This document shows, in pieces, positions 1-9,383 of a stretch of DNA of 19,688 nucleotides. Origin of the DNA: Deltaproteobacteria bacterium (GTDB lineage Bacteria > Bdellovibrionota > UBA1018 > UBA923); the NCBI GenBank assembly GCA_016194795.1, contig JACQAX010000047.1, forward strand, positions 1 through 19,688. The letters run 5' to 3'. Made by a program: the position numbers and the translations under genes. Within the stretch, counting starts at the first letter, position 1. Each line of letters starts with the position of its first letter. The notes below the pieces were generated by a model that was given only the letters and a program-made list of their open reading frames with translations, had not been told where the DNA came from and searched no databases.

Positions 1-693
1 CGCGTCCTTAGCCATGCCGAGGCAGGCTTCGGTGGCGTTTTCGCCGAGGACCGACTTGCCTTCGAGCACCTTCGGGCTGGCGGCGGCGTTCACGAGGAGA
101 CGCTCGACCGTTTCAGCCTTCAGCTGGCCAGCCTTCACGCGGCGGGCGAGCACGGTGCCGATCTTCTTCATCGCGGCGTAGTTCTGTTCGCCGGCAGAGC
201 GGATGGCTTCCGCGGCCTTCGGCGAGACGACCTTCGCGATGTTGCCGAGGAGGAGGGCGTCCTTCTCGAGACCCGTCGGTTCGGCCTTCTTGGCGGGCTT
301 GTCAGCCTTCGCTTCGGTGCCTTTGTTTTCCTTCATCGCGTCGAAAGCGTCGCCGCCTTCTTTCTTGATGGTTTCGCTGCGGAGAGCCGCGAGACCCGTG
401 CGGGCCTGGAAGCTTTCGCTGCGCTTGAGGAGGTTCACCATGTCTTTTTCTTTCACGGTGCCGAGTTCGACCTTCTCGCCTTTGCCGATGCGCTCGAGCT
501 CAGCGGCGTCGAACTTGCCTTCCTTACGGAGAGCTTCGATCGCTTCGTCACGAACTTCCTTTTCCGTTTTGCCCGTCTTTTGAGCTACTTCCTTGACGTA
601 GCCTTCGAACGAAGCCTTCGGAGCCGGACCGGCGAGAGCGACTGCGCTGCACAGAGACACCGCGATGAGACTGCTAAGAACTTTCTGGAACAT
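1..693 (-). CDS. Secreted protein of unknown function (C-terminus beyond window)
   Basis: An open frame of 231 codons runs from ATG at 693 to the left window edge without a stop, so the C-terminus is missing. The start is well supported: a strong Shine-Dalgarno sequence AAGGAGGG (702-709) sits 8 bases upstream and a sigma-70-like promoter lies further up. Residues 1-21 form a classic Sec signal peptide (Lys at 4, hydrophobic core, A-L-A cleavage site before Gly22). The mature part is rich in Lys, Glu and Ala and predicted largely helical, with a charged low-complexity stretch around residues 115-135 (Lys/Ala/Glu/Pro). I recognise no family. It is followed downstream of its own promoter, not co-transcribed from one that I can see, although it lies in the same orientation as the two exported-protein genes to its right. 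A periplasmic or extracellular role is inferred from the signal peptide only. Confidence 0.85.
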   Translation of the reverse strand, partial: MFQKVLSSLIAVSLCSAVALAGPAPKASFEGYVKEVAQKTGKTEKEVRDEAIEALRKEGKFDAAELERIGKGEKVELGTVKEKDMVNLLKRSESFQARTGLAALRSETIKKEGGDAFDAMKENKGTEAKADKPAKKAEPTGLEKDALLLGNIAKVVSPKAAEAIRSAGEQNYAAMKKIGTVLARRVKAGQLKAETVERLLVNAAASPKVLEGKSVLGENATEACLGMAKDA

Positions 694-701
694 GAGCTAA
701 A

Positions 702-709
702 CCCTCCTT
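702..709 (-). promoter_or_regulatory. Strong ribosome binding site of the 1-693 gene
   Basis: Reading the minus strand gives AAGGAGGG, 8 bases before the ATG at 693. It is the best Shine-Dalgarno match in the window and fixes the start of this gene. Confidence 0.8.
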
Positions 710-743
710 CGCATTACTGCGATGCAAAATTTCGATTCGCGTA

Positions 744-772
744 TTTGTACACCCATTAACAACCTGCGTCAA
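744..772 (-). promoter_or_regulatory. Sigma-70-like promoter for the 1-693 gene
   Basis: On the minus strand, TTGACG (767-772, five of six consensus bases) is separated by 17 bases from TACAAA (744-749, four of six). The predicted start of transcription is near 737, leaving a leader of about 45 bases that carries the strong ribosome binding site. The AT-rich 694-821 interval is otherwise without coding potential, and I see no convincing terminator for the gene ending at 822. Confidence 0.6.
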
Positions 773-821
773 GCATTCTTGACTAAAACCATTTTTAAAT
801 CAGAAATTCGAAAGCTTACAG

Positions 822-2282
822 CTATTTCGGTGGATCGCTACCTTTCTGGGCATTTGCCATCAGTTCATTGATGCCATTCATTCTTTTTTCGATCTTGGCC
901 AGCGCCTTGCGGCGCAGGGCCAGCTCACCGTCCGAGAGCGGCGGATTCTTCGCCAGCTCGCTCTCGAGCTGCTTCTTCTCGATTGTAAGCTGATTGAGCT
1001 GATCCTTGAAGTTCTTCGTGCGGTCGTCGTCGGCAAGTTTCGTGTTCGGCTTGTACTTGTCGGGATTCTTCTTCACGTCGGCCTCGAACTTCTTGCGCTC
1101 CTCGTTCCACTCGTACGCTCCGTACCCGGGCTCGATCATCGTGTAGTAGAGGAAGAGGCCCGAGATCACCGGACGGATGAAGAACATCACCTCGAGCGAA
1201 AGCTGATCGACTTCGGCGCTGTACAGTAAATTACGATAGAGCTCCGGGTTGTTCTTTATAATGAGGGCGTTCTTCACCGCGCGCGGCAGGTTCGAGTAGA
1301 GCGGGCTGTCGTTCATCAGCGCGTCGATCTCCTCGGGCTTGAGGCCCGTGCCTTCGATGATCGCCTTGCCACCGGCCTCTTTGGAGAGCGCCACCTTGAA
1401 GACGGCAAGACGGCGCATCACCGCGTTCCACATGCCGAAGCGATAGAAGTCGCGGATCACCTCGGGGCGCACCTTGCCGTAGGCCTCGAGCGTCACGCCT
1501 TCCATGAAGCTCTTGTAGCGGTTGCGGTAGAGCTCGAGGAAGCGGTTGGCGAAGCCTTCCCAGACTTTCCAGGTTTTCGGGTCGAGGCGAACCTCGCCGA
1601 AGGCCTTGAGCCAGGTCATGCGGAAGCCGGGCTCGGGATTCATCGAGCGAAAAACCGCGTTCGACATCTCGGTCATGAAGAGCGAGAAGTCGTCGGCCGT
1701 CCACGCCTTGCGCGCGGGCAGCCGGATCTTCGTGCGCCAGAGCTCCCAGAAGCGCGAGCCCCAGGTGACCTTGCCGCCGATCTCGCCGGGGCCTTTCTCG
1801 AGGGTCTGGATCTTCTCCATGAAGTGCGCGAGCACCTTGAAGCGCACCGAGCCCTTGTTCTCGAGAAACTCGCCGAGCGCGCGCGCGAAGGTCGGCGAGC
1901 GTTCCGACATGAGCGCCAGCAGCTCTTCGACCTTGGGATAGTTCTTCGAGCCCTCGTCGGTCATTCGGTCGGTGACTTCTTTTTCCCAGTCTTCGACGAA
2001 CTGCGACCACGTCGGGTGCTTGGCGCCCTCGCCTTTCGGCTCGGCCAGCCACTCGTTGAATTTCTGGTCGCGGATCTCGGCGACCTTCTTGGCCTGCGCT
2101 CGCCCGTCTTTGGTCATGAACCGCTTGATCGCGTCCTGGACGCGGCGGATCGGCCCGGTGACTTTCTGGAAAGCGGCGCGCACCCCGTCGGCGCAGCCGC
2201 CGTCGGCGAACGCGGGCGCGGGCGAGACCGAGAGCGCGGTCCACGTCGCGATCGTCAGGAGGAGCACGCGTTGCGCTCTCAT
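822..2282 (-). CDS. Secreted protein of unknown function with C-terminal coiled coil
   Basis: This is a 486-residue protein. The ATG at 2282 is chosen over an upstream in-frame start near 2318 because it gives a clean signal peptide (residues 1-26, ending A-F-A before Asp27) and because it overlaps the stop of the upstream gene as ATGA, a typical translational-coupling arrangement. The mature protein has many aromatic and charged residues, predicted helical, with repeated W/F-rich segments. A hydrophobic stretch around residues 363-380 could be a membrane or buried helix. The last 90 residues are rich in Lys, Glu, Gln and Leu in a heptad-like pattern, suggesting a coiled coil. I do not recognise a family. 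Coupling to the large lipoprotein gene suggests that the two products act together in the envelope; that is inference. Confidence 0.8.
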   Translation of the reverse strand: MRAQRVLLLTIATWTALSVSPAPAFADGGCADGVRAAFQKVTGPIRRVQDAIKRFMTKDGRAQAKKVAEIRDQKFNEWLAEPKGEGAKHPTWSQFVEDWEKEVTDRMTDEGSKNYPKVEELLALMSERSPTFARALGEFLENKGSVRFKVLAHFMEKIQTLEKGPGEIGGKVTWGSRFWELWRTKIRLPARKAWTADDFSLFMTEMSNAVFRSMNPEPGFRMTWLKAFGEVRLDPKTWKVWEGFANRFLELYRNRYKSFMEGVTLEAYGKVRPEVIRDFYRFGMWNAVMRRLAVFKVALSKEAGGKAIIEGTGLKPEEIDALMNDSPLYSNLPRAVKNALIIKNNPELYRNLLYSAEVDQLSLEVMFFIRPVISGLFLYYTMIEPGYGAYEWNEERKKFEADVKKNPDKYKPNTKLADDDRTKNFKDQLNQLTIEKKQLESELAKNPPLSDGELALRRKALAKIEKRMNGINELMANAQKGSDPPK

Positions 2283-5200
2283 TGCGGGCACCCCGTCAGT
2301 CCCTGGAGGCCCGGGCACCAGGCCGCCAGCCCGCAGAGCTTGCGCAGGAACTCGGCGATGCGGCTCGACTTGGCCTTGGGCGTATCGCCGGCCACGTCAC
2401 GGGCGACGTCCTCGGCGGCGTCGGCCAGCTGGGCGACCTCGCGCGGCCCCATGTGCTCGACGGCCTTGGCGAGCCCGGCGCCGTCGACGGAGGTTCCGTC
2501 GATCACCGACTCGACCTCGCTCAGCTTCACGTTGGTGAGCTTCTTGAACGCGACGTCGGCCTTGGCCTTGCCGATCACCTCGCTCAGCTTCGTGGTGAGC
2601 CGCCGGAAACGGACGCTCATGGCGCGACGAACCTTGGAGAGCGCGAACTTGCCTTCGGCCGACTCGAAGAGGCGCGCGTAATCCGCATCCGAGAGCTTGA
2701 GCAGGCTCTCGCCGAGGTTGCGCGAGAGCTCGCCAGCGAACTCGGGGTTCTCGGCCGAGCGCTTGAGGATCCAGTCTTTCAGCGCCGAGAGGTTTTCGGG
2801 CGAGAAGCGCACGCCGCCGCCCTTGTCGCTCTCGGCGAACTCGGCGACCTTCGCGGCCACCTCGCGGAAGATCTCGGGCGGCGTGCCTTTCGGCCCCTTG
2901 GCCGCTCCGGCGCCTTTTCCGGCCGCCGCCTCGCCCTCGGGCTTGCCGCTGAACGCCGCGCCGATGACGAAGCCCATGATGAAGTCCTGGAGCTTCGGCT
3001 TGGGCTGCGACGCCGCGATCGCGGCGAGCGCGTTGGCGTAGCTGTCGACGCCCTCGAGCGCCGCCCCCGCCACGCCACGGTCGTAGTCGTTCCACTGCGC
3101 CTCGTTGTTGCGCGCGATGAGGTAGCTCACGCCGTAGCTGGCGCCTCTTGCAGCCGTAGAACGACTCGCGCGCGTTGCAGAGCAGCCCGAGCTTCTTCTG
3201 GTCGGCCGGCGAGACGCTCGCGCAGTAGTTGAAGCCGCCGAGGAACTGGCGGTTGAGCACCGCCATGAACGCGCTCTCGTCGGAACCGGAGTTGAGGTCG
3301 CCGCAGATCCGCGACATATAGGCCTTGAGGTCGCTCTGCATGCCGGGGAGCACGCGATCGGCTTCGCTGGCCGCGAACTTCGCCTTGTCCTCGTCGCTGC
3401 CACCCATGTCCTTGAGCTTGTCGAAGAGCGGAGGGCCCGGATAGTCGTCCTTGCCCCTCTTCTTGGCCTTGATCATGTCGGCGTGCGCGAGGGCGGGATA
3501 CATCGCGATGACTTGTTGCTCGAGGCTCATGAGCGCCTGGCCGGCATGCCAGCGCATCGAGCACCAGTCGCGCAGGTGCATGCCGAACGTGGCCGGGTCG
3601 GTGCCGTCGGCGATCATCTTGTCGACCGTGTCCCAGCTCTTGTCGTTGGGATCGGTGTTGTTCATGTAGTACTGGAACAGGAACGGGATGTCGCATTTGC
3701 CGTCGCGCGAGCAGAACGTCTTCTTGCGGAAGTCGGCGTTGCCGAGCAGCTTGCGGACCGCGCGGTCGGCCTCGGTGATGAGCTTGCGCGTGCGCGGGAC
3801 GAAGTCGTTGGCCATCATCGTCGAGAACATGTTGCACTGGTAGTTCGTGGTCTTGCCGAAGCTGATGGCCACCGGCTGGTTGGCCATATAATGAAGCAGC
3901 GGGATCGGCATCTCGAAGTCGCTCACGTACGGGATCTCGAAGTCCTCGTTGAAGAGCGAGGCGCCGCCCGTGACCGTCGCGTTGACGGCCTTCCCCACGG
4001 GCAGGTAGCCCAGCCACTTCGGATACTTCAGCGTCGTGACTTCTTTGGCGCCCATGTCGTAGTTGAGCAGCTCGACGAGCTGGCGGAGCGCCAGGATCTT
4101 CTGCACCGACTCGACCATGCGGCGGCCTTTGTCTTCGGAGGTGTCGTGCTGGTCGGCGAACTGCGGATCGTACGAGCTGTCGACGAGCTCCTCGTCGAGC
4201 AGCTCGAGCTGCGTCATCTGCTCGAGCTCCTTGCGAAGCCTCGAGTTTCCGCACGACGCGGCGAACTCCTTGATGTTGGCGTTGTAGGCGCGCGGCGTAT
4301 CCCAGCGGCGCTCGTAGGCGGTGACGACGTAGGCCTGGCCGAGCACCTTGGCCTGCTCCTTGGCGACCTGGTAAAGATATTCGCCGCGTTCGTCGCTCCA
4401 GCTTTTCTTGAGATCGCTCGACGAAAGCTCGGGCGGCAGCCAGATGCCGCGGTCCCTGGCGTGGTAGCGGAACGAGTCGATGCATTTGTCGGCCTTGCAA
4501 AGCCCGTCGCCCGAGTCGGCGGGAAGGCAGCGCGAGGGCTCCTGATTCGGGTTCGGCGTGCCGTCCTTGCCACCCGTAGGTTGGAGCGGAGGTGGCGGCG
4601 GGTTTTGTGGAGGCTTTTGGCCGGAGGCGGCGCTTGCCCCGCTCGTCGAGCTGGGACCCGTCGGCGGCTTGAGCGAAGACGAGCCGGACGCGCCCGACGC
4701 CCCCGACGCTCCACTCGAACCACTCGAGCCGCTCGAACCCGTGGCGAGCTGGGGCGGAGGTGGCGGTGGAAGCTTCGGCCCGACCGGCGTGCCGTCCGCC
4801 GCGATCTCGACCTTGTCCTGGGCGTAGCCGGCCAGGCATGCCTGGACGGGCTTGAGAAACTTCGCGTCCTTCGCCTGCGGCTTGCCCTTGTCGTCGTAGA
4901 CGTAAGCTTTCTTCGCGAAGTCGTACTCGGCCATGTTGAGCACGAACGCGTCGAGGCACACGAAGAGGTGCTCGATGTAGTCCTCGATGTTGGCCTTGGC
5001 CTTGTAGTCGGTGCACAGGCCCGCGACCTTATCAGGCGGCAGCATGTCGCCGGTGTTCGGGTCGTAAACGTTGTTGGCGACGCTCACCCAGCCGCGGATG
5101 TTCACCGGCTCGGCCTTCTCGTCGGAGTAGTCGATGGTCCACTTGCGCTCGAGCTGCGGGTGCAGGCGGTCTTTCGCCGGCAGCTTGGCATCGGCGAGGC

Positions 5201-5642
5201 CGCAGAGCTTCGATACGGCTTTCCACACCTTGGGATGCCGCTTCTTCTGGACGTAGATGTTCGGGTCGTCGCCTTCCCGCAAGATCGTGCACTCGTCGAG
5301 AAGGATGTGCGTGTACGTCTCGACCCAGTTGAACATCAGGCCGTGGTCCTTGTCGAAGAAGGAGTCCATCCGGACGCGGTCTTTTTGGTAGAGCGTCTTG
5401 TCCTCGCGGAACAGGTGCGCCAGATCGCCCAGAAAGCTCATGCTCTCGGCGATCCCCTTGTCGCTCAAGACGAGCCTCTTGAAGGTCGCCAGCTGCTCCT
5501 TCGAAAGCTTCTTGCACGAGCCCGCGAAAACGTTGGCCGCCGGCTCGCGCCCCACCATTTCTGGATCGACGTGCGCGCAGGATCCCAGCACCACAAGGCT
5601 GAGCGCCAAAGTCGCAGTTCTACGCAGGAAGAGGGTCTCCAT
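2279..5642 (-). CDS. Very large lipoprotein of unknown function, frameshifted near 3146
   Basis: Two frames together encode one protein of about 1120 residues. ATG at 5642 opens a frame whose residues 7-22 form a lipoprotein signal peptide ending L-G-S-C (Cys22). A TTG at 5666 is an alternative start but gives a less typical signal. Residues about 293-360 are a low-complexity linker: a Pro run, then Gly/Ser/Ala repeats, then another Pro run. Cys-containing segments surround it. The frame keeps its protein character to residue 832 (Tyr-Gly-Cys-Lys at about 3147), then turns into Arg-rich shadow sequence to a stop at 2397. The neighbouring frame becomes protein-like exactly there (Gly-Ala-Ser-Tyr-Gly from 3145) and continues 288 residues to the stop at 2279, which overlaps the next gene's ATG. 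Removing one base near 3146 restores a single reading frame. No family recognised; an envelope-anchored role is inferred. Confidence 0.75.
3143..3152 (-). other. Single-base frameshift site in the large lipoprotein gene
   Basis: On the minus strand the sequence reads TGC AAG A GGC GCC: codons before are in the frame opened at 5642, and codons after are in the frame ending at 2279. One surplus base, for example the A at 3146, accounts for the change. There is no long homopolymer and no recognised slippery heptamer. Coding quality on both sides is intact, so a sequencing or assembly error or a very recent mutation is more likely than old decay. Confidence 0.75.
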
Positions 5643-5695
5643 CCTATGCCTGATCGGCTCATTCAAGAGCCCGAGTGATAGGAAAGAACTTCCCG

Positions 5696-5723
5696 GTCAT
5701 AACTATTTGTAATTACTTGTAAA
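5696..5723 (-). promoter_or_regulatory. Possible promoter of the large lipoprotein gene
   Basis: On the minus strand, TTTACA (5718-5723, five of six consensus) is followed after 16 bases by TATGAC (5696-5701, four of six). It lies in the AT-rich 5643-5798 interval shared with the divergent vWA gene. Other A/T-rich -10-like sequences occur nearby, so the exact choice is uncertain. Confidence 0.35.
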
Positions 5724-5742
5724 TAATACCTGATAAAAATAG

Positions 5743-5772
5743 TTGATATTTCTTAACACTGAGCGCTATACT
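5743..5772 (+). promoter_or_regulatory. Sigma-70-like promoter of the vWA lipoprotein gene
   Basis: TTGATA (5743-5748, five of six) and TATACT (5767-5772, five of six) are 18 bases apart. Transcription would begin near 5779, giving a leader of about 20 bases that contains the GAGAGG ribosome binding site (5785-5790) 8 bases before the ATG at 5799. Confidence 0.65.
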
Positions 5773-5798
5773 TAACAAGACCCCGAGAGGTGGAAATT

Positions 5799-7712
5799 AT
5801 GACGATCGCCACTACAAAAACAATTCGGATCCTGGCCCTCTGGGCCTTCTACATGACCAGCGCCATCGCGATCACGGCCTGCCAAGGTGGCGACGGCGCC
5901 TCGAACGGCGGCGGCAGCGGCGGTCACGACGACCAGGGCCACGACGTCTCGTCGAGCTGCAACGCGCAGCCCGCCGGCTGCTACAGCGAACGCCATGAGC
6001 AGCCCGCCTCCGAAGTCGTGCGCTCGATCGACATCCTCTTCGTGATGGACACGTCCGGCTCGATGGACGACAACCGCGCCAAGGTCGCCGACGGCCTCTC
6101 GGCTCTCGTCGGCGAGCTCCCTTCGAGCGTCGACTACCAGGTCGCCGTGATGCTTGCCCATGGCAGCAGGAGCAACCTGAGCGGCAAACTTTTCAGCTAC
6201 GGCGGCAACGCCGTTTTCAGCTCGAAGACCATGAGCGTGAGCAACATCTCGTCGCAGCTTCGCTCGATGGTGCTCCACACGCCCGTCGACGCCGGCATCG
6301 AGCAGGGCGAAGAAGGCAGCTATTCGCTCCTCAAAGGCATCACGACGAATCTGGCCGCCAACCAGCAGCAGGGCTTCTTTCGCCAGAACGCGGCCCTCGC
6401 GATCGTTTTCGTCTCGGACGAGAACGACATCTGCGCTCCTTACGTCGGCAAGCCCTCGATGCCGGGCCTCACGAACGCCGAAAAAACTCTCAGAAACCGC
6501 GACTGCCCGGGCGGCATCGCCGTCGACCAGGTGGTTTCGCAGGTGAAGGCCCTTCAGGGCGATCGCCCATATATGTTCGGCGCGGTTACGCACGTGAACG
6601 TGAACTACAGCGACGCCGGCGGCAACGACAGCTACGGCTGGGGCTATATGGACATCGTCGCGGCCACGTCCGGTGTTTCGACCGAAATCAACAGCGGGAG
6701 CTACGAGCAGGGTCTCTCGGACATGGGCAAGCTCGCGACGACGAAGCTTCAGCTCGTCCTCGATTACCCGCTTGAGCATGCCGACGCGGATCCCAGCACG
6801 ATCAAGGCTTATGTCGACGGCTCGCAGGTCAGCTTCACCTACGATGCCACTCAGAACGAAATCCACTTAGCCGAGGGCGGCAAGGCGCTTTCGGAGGTCG
6901 AGATCAGCTATTGCTCGGTCGCCGACGACGGCAAAGTGACGATTTGCCACATCCCTCCGGGCAACTCGAACGCCCGCCACACCCTCACGGTCGCGAAGTC
7001 CGCGCTTCAGGCGCACCTGAACCATGGCGACTTCGTGGGCACCTGCGAAGGTGGGCCGACGCCGACGCCATCACCTAGCCCGTCTCCGACGCCGTCGCCG
7101 AGCCCGACGCCGGATCCGACGCCGACGCCTAGCCCGACGCCGACGCCTACTCCGACGCCTACTCCGACGCCGTCGCCTAGCCCGACGCCTACTCCGACGC
7201 CGTCGCCTAGCCCGACGCCTACTCCAACGCCGTCGCCTAGCCCGTCACCGTCACCGTCACCGTCGCCGGATCCGACGCCGACACCTACTCCGACTCCGGA
7301 TCCGACTCCGACGCCGACTCCGACTCCGACGCCGACTCCGACGCCGGATCCTACTCCGACGCCTACGCCGGATCCGACGCCGACGCCGACGCCAACCCCG
7401 ACGCCGACTCCGTCGCCGACCCCGTCACCGGATCCGACCTTCTCGATCCAAGGCTCTGACGCGGTCACCGATAGCAGCAACGCGTTCGTGATCTGGTATA
7501 CCCTGACCACGCCGACGTCGAGCCAGGTCCTTTGGGGCACGACGCCTCAGCTTGGCAACGCGACCGCGGTCGACCCGTCGCTGGTGAACAACCACAGCGT
7601 ACAGGTCAGCGGCCTGCAGCCGAACACGGTGTACTACTTCCAGGCGGTCTCGACCGACGCCAACGGCGCGACGGCTTACGGCCCCGTCTTCTCGAAGACG
7701 ACGAAGCCGTAA
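5799..7712 (+). CDS. vWA-domain lipoprotein with Pro/Thr stalk and C-terminal Fn3-like domain
   Basis: The protein has 637 residues from ATG 5799. A GTG at 5790 is in frame, but the GAGAGG ribosome binding site favours the ATG. Residues 1-28 are a lipoprotein signal with lipobox I-T-A-C (Cys28), then a Gly/Ser/His/Asp-rich spacer. A von Willebrand A domain starts near residue 74 with the MIDAS motif D84-T-S-G-S88, and a later strand ends V-S-D-E. Around 380-415 is a short Cys-bounded module beginning C-H-I-P-P-G-N and ending near H-L-N-H-G-D, seen in other exported bacterial proteins. Residues about 419-547 are almost pure Pro with Thr, Ser and Asp, an extended stalk. The last 90 residues resemble an Fn3-type domain like that at the N-terminus of purple acid phosphatases (V-L-W-G-T...Y-Y-F-Q-A). 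vWA domains commonly bind metal and protein ligands; a surface adhesion or scaffolding role is inferred. Confidence 0.85.
   Translation: MTIATTKTIRILALWAFYMTSAIAITACQGGDGASNGGGSGGHDDQGHDVSSSCNAQPAGCYSERHEQPASEVVRSIDILFVMDTSGSMDDNRAKVADGLSALVGELPSSVDYQVAVMLAHGSRSNLSGKLFSYGGNAVFSSKTMSVSNISSQLRSMVLHTPVDAGIEQGEEGSYSLLKGITTNLAANQQQGFFRQNAALAIVFVSDENDICAPYVGKPSMPGLTNAEKTLRNRDCPGGIAVDQVVSQVKALQGDRPYMFGAVTHVNVNYSDAGGNDSYGWGYMDIVAATSGVSTEINSGSYEQGLSDMGKLATTKLQLVLDYPLEHADADPSTIKAYVDGSQVSFTYDATQNEIHLAEGGKALSEVEISYCSVADDGKVTICHIPPGNSNARHTLTVAKSALQAHLNHGDFVGTCEGGPTPTPSPSPSPTPSPSPTPDPTPTPSPTPTPTPTPTPTPSPSPTPTPTPSPSPTPTPTPSPSPSPSPSPSPDPTPTPTPTPDPTPTPTPTPTPTPTPDPTPTPTPDPTPTPTPTPTPTPSPTPSPDPTFSIQGSDAVTDSSNAFVIWYTLTTPTSSQVLWGTTPQLGNATAVDPSLVNNHSVQVSGLQPNTVYYFQAVSTDANGATAYGPVFSKTTKP
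7054..7438 (+). repeat. Degenerate Pro-Thr/Pro-Ser coding repeat (stalk)
   Basis: About 128 codons consist almost entirely of alternating CCx and ACx/TCx/GAx, encoding Pro-Thr, Pro-Ser and Pro-Asp dipeptides. The 6-base periodicity is imperfect and in places organised into larger tandem units. It lies wholly inside the vWA lipoprotein gene and acts as an extended linker between the vWA part and the C-terminal domain. Length change by slippage or recombination is likely. Confidence 0.9.
7151..7240 (+). repeat. Three near-identical 30-base tandem repeats
   Basis: Units 7151-7180, 7181-7210 and 7211-7240 share the same 30 bases except for one base each in the first and third copies relative to the middle one (t for c at 7151; a for g at 7226). 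Each encodes ten residues of Pro with Thr and Ser, so changes in copy number would keep the frame. The near identity points to recent duplication inside the stalk. Confidence 0.8.
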
Positions 7713-7727
7713 GCGACGCGACAATGG

Positions 7728-9377
7728 CTATTGCGGAGCGTACTCGACCTTGCGACCGGTCACGACCACGTTGTACTGCGGGAACGTGTTCTTGAAGGTG
7801 AAGATCGCGGGCACGAAGCCGAGCATCTTGGAGTCCTTGTAGTCAGCCGGGATCTTGCTCCAGATGTGCTCGCGGTCGAGATAGAACTGCAGCTCGCCGT
7901 GATAAATGGAGTCGGTCTTCACGATCGCGCGGCCGCCCACCTTGTTCCAGGGGCTGTTGCCCACGCGGTAGTAGAGGTCCTCGTCGATCGATGGCCACGC
8001 GCTCTGCCAGCGGTACCATTTGAGGCTCTGGTCGTACGCGCTGCGAGCCGAGAACGTGAAGGCCGCGTTGATGATGTACTGCTCGTCGGGCTGCACGTTG
8101 ATGCCGGTCGTGAGCGCCTTGTTGACGTTGGCGTTGGTCGACTCGACCACGAGCGTGTGCTTCGTGAGCGGGGTGACCTTCGTCGACGACGTCTTGGCCG
8201 AAGGCATCAGCGACAGGTAAACGGGGAGCGAGGCGGTCTCGCTCGCGTCGACGTAGTGCTGCTGCGAGTAGTAGAAGGCCTTCTCGCTGTTGGCGAGCTC
8301 CTTCTTGAAGGTGAACTCGATCGACACGTCGCCCGCGCCGCCGAGGCCGCTGCCCGGCTTGCTGCCCGTGCCGCTGCCCCAACCGCCGGACGATCCCGAC
8401 GAGCCCGAAGAGCCCGAGGCCCCGCTCGAGCCGCTCGGACCGGCGGGCTTGCCCCAGTCGTCGCTGCCCGGATCCCAGCCGCTCGGGCCGATGGACGCGT
8501 GGTCCTCGACGAGCGCGAGAGCGTCAGCCTGCTTTTCCCACTCGGCGTGCGCTTCGGCCGGCGCGTCCGGAGACACGAGCCAGTCTTCCCAGCTCGGCTT
8601 CTTCTTGTTCTGCTGCTCTTTCTGCTTCTGGTACGGCGTGAAGCACTCCTCGATGACCTTGTTGACGATGTCGGGGATCGGGATGTCGCCCTTGCTCTTC
8701 ACGTTGAAGTACTTCTTGGAGATGTAGTTCTCGATCTTGTAGGCGATCTCGGCCTTGGCGAAGCTGTACTTGCCCGTCGCGCCGATGTTCATGGCGTCGT
8801 AGACTTCTTTATAGCTCAGCTCGATCTTGAGGTACTTGTCCTCGTGCTCGGCCTGGAAGGTGAAGAGCACGTTCGCCTGGATGCCCGGCTTGTTCTGGAT
8901 GAAGAAGTCGAAGTCTTCGGCCGAGCCCGCCTCGAGCGAGAACTTGATGAGCTGCGGCTGGTTGACGTAGTGGAAGTCGGTGATCTTCTCGCCCATCGCG
9001 GCGGTGTCGAACTGCTTCACCTGGATACCGAACTGCTGCGCGATGACCGGGCGGAGCTGCGACTTGTTCTGGAGATTGGGAACTTCGCCGGCGAGCAGGT
9101 CGACGAGGTCGTTGGTCATGTAAGGCACGATGTAGAAGTAGTAGTCGACCTTGGTGCCTTTCGGGCGACGGTAGGAGACGATCTTTCCGTCAGCCTCGTA
9201 GAGCTTGAGCGGCGGGAGGTACCAGAAGACGTTCGGATCGCCGCCGTCCTTGTAGATGACGACTCCGAGGCGATCGCTGCGATACGCCTCCTCGTGTCCC
9301 GGAACCGCGAACGCCGAGGTGGCCAGAGAACCCGCGACCAGCAGACCGAACAAGAAACCCGCCATGACTTTCTTCAT
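7728..9377 (-). CDS. Secreted protein of unknown function with Gly/Ser linker
   Basis: The protein has 549 residues from ATG 9377; an in-frame GTG at 9404 is less likely because Met-Lys-Lys at 9377 begins a textbook signal peptide (residues 1-24, A-F-A before Val25). A G-rich sequence just upstream may serve as ribosome binding site. The N-terminal 290 residues are rich in Tyr, Lys and Asp with alternating hydrophobic strands. Residues about 307-350 are a low-complexity Gly/Ser/Pro/Ala linker similar in style to that of the lipoprotein at 2279-5642. The C-terminal 200 residues are predicted mostly beta (many Tyr, Trp, Thr, Val). No catalytic motif or family recognised. It ends 15 bases from the convergent vWA gene, with no evident terminator between them. 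An envelope or extracellular location is inferred. Confidence 0.8.
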   Translation of the reverse strand: MKKVMAGFLFGLLVAGSLATSAFAVPGHEEAYRSDRLGVVIYKDGGDPNVFWYLPPLKLYEADGKIVSYRRPKGTKVDYYFYIVPYMTNDLVDLLAGEVPNLQNKSQLRPVIAQQFGIQVKQFDTAAMGEKITDFHYVNQPQLIKFSLEAGSAEDFDFFIQNKPGIQANVLFTFQAEHEDKYLKIELSYKEVYDAMNIGATGKYSFAKAEIAYKIENYISKKYFNVKSKGDIPIPDIVNKVIEECFTPYQKQKEQQNKKKPSWEDWLVSPDAPAEAHAEWEKQADALALVEDHASIGPSGWDPGSDDWGKPAGPSGSSGASGSSGSSGSSGGWGSGTGSKPGSGLGGAGDVSIEFTFKKELANSEKAFYYSQQHYVDASETASLPVYLSLMPSAKTSSTKVTPLTKHTLVVESTNANVNKALTTGINVQPDEQYIINAAFTFSARSAYDQSLKWYRWQSAWPSIDEDLYYRVGNSPWNKVGGRAIVKTDSIYHGELQFYLDREHIWSKIPADYKDSKMLGFVPAIFTFKNTFPQYNVVVTGRKVEYAPQ

Positions 9378-9383
9378 CGATAC

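Noticed and set aside
782..821. Terminator after the 822-2282 gene
   Set aside because: The A/T-rich stretch forms only imperfect, weak pairing, and no GC-rich stem followed by a T-run is present.
3483..5678. Long plus-strand open frame opposite the large lipoprotein gene
   Set aside because: It is rich in Arg, Val, Leu and Asp typical of an antisense shadow in GC-rich DNA, has no motif or ribosome binding site, and the minus strand carries a signal peptide and coupled stop.
7054..7438. CRISPR-like repeat array
   Set aside because: The repeats are contiguous Pro/Thr codons without unique spacers and lie in frame inside a gene.
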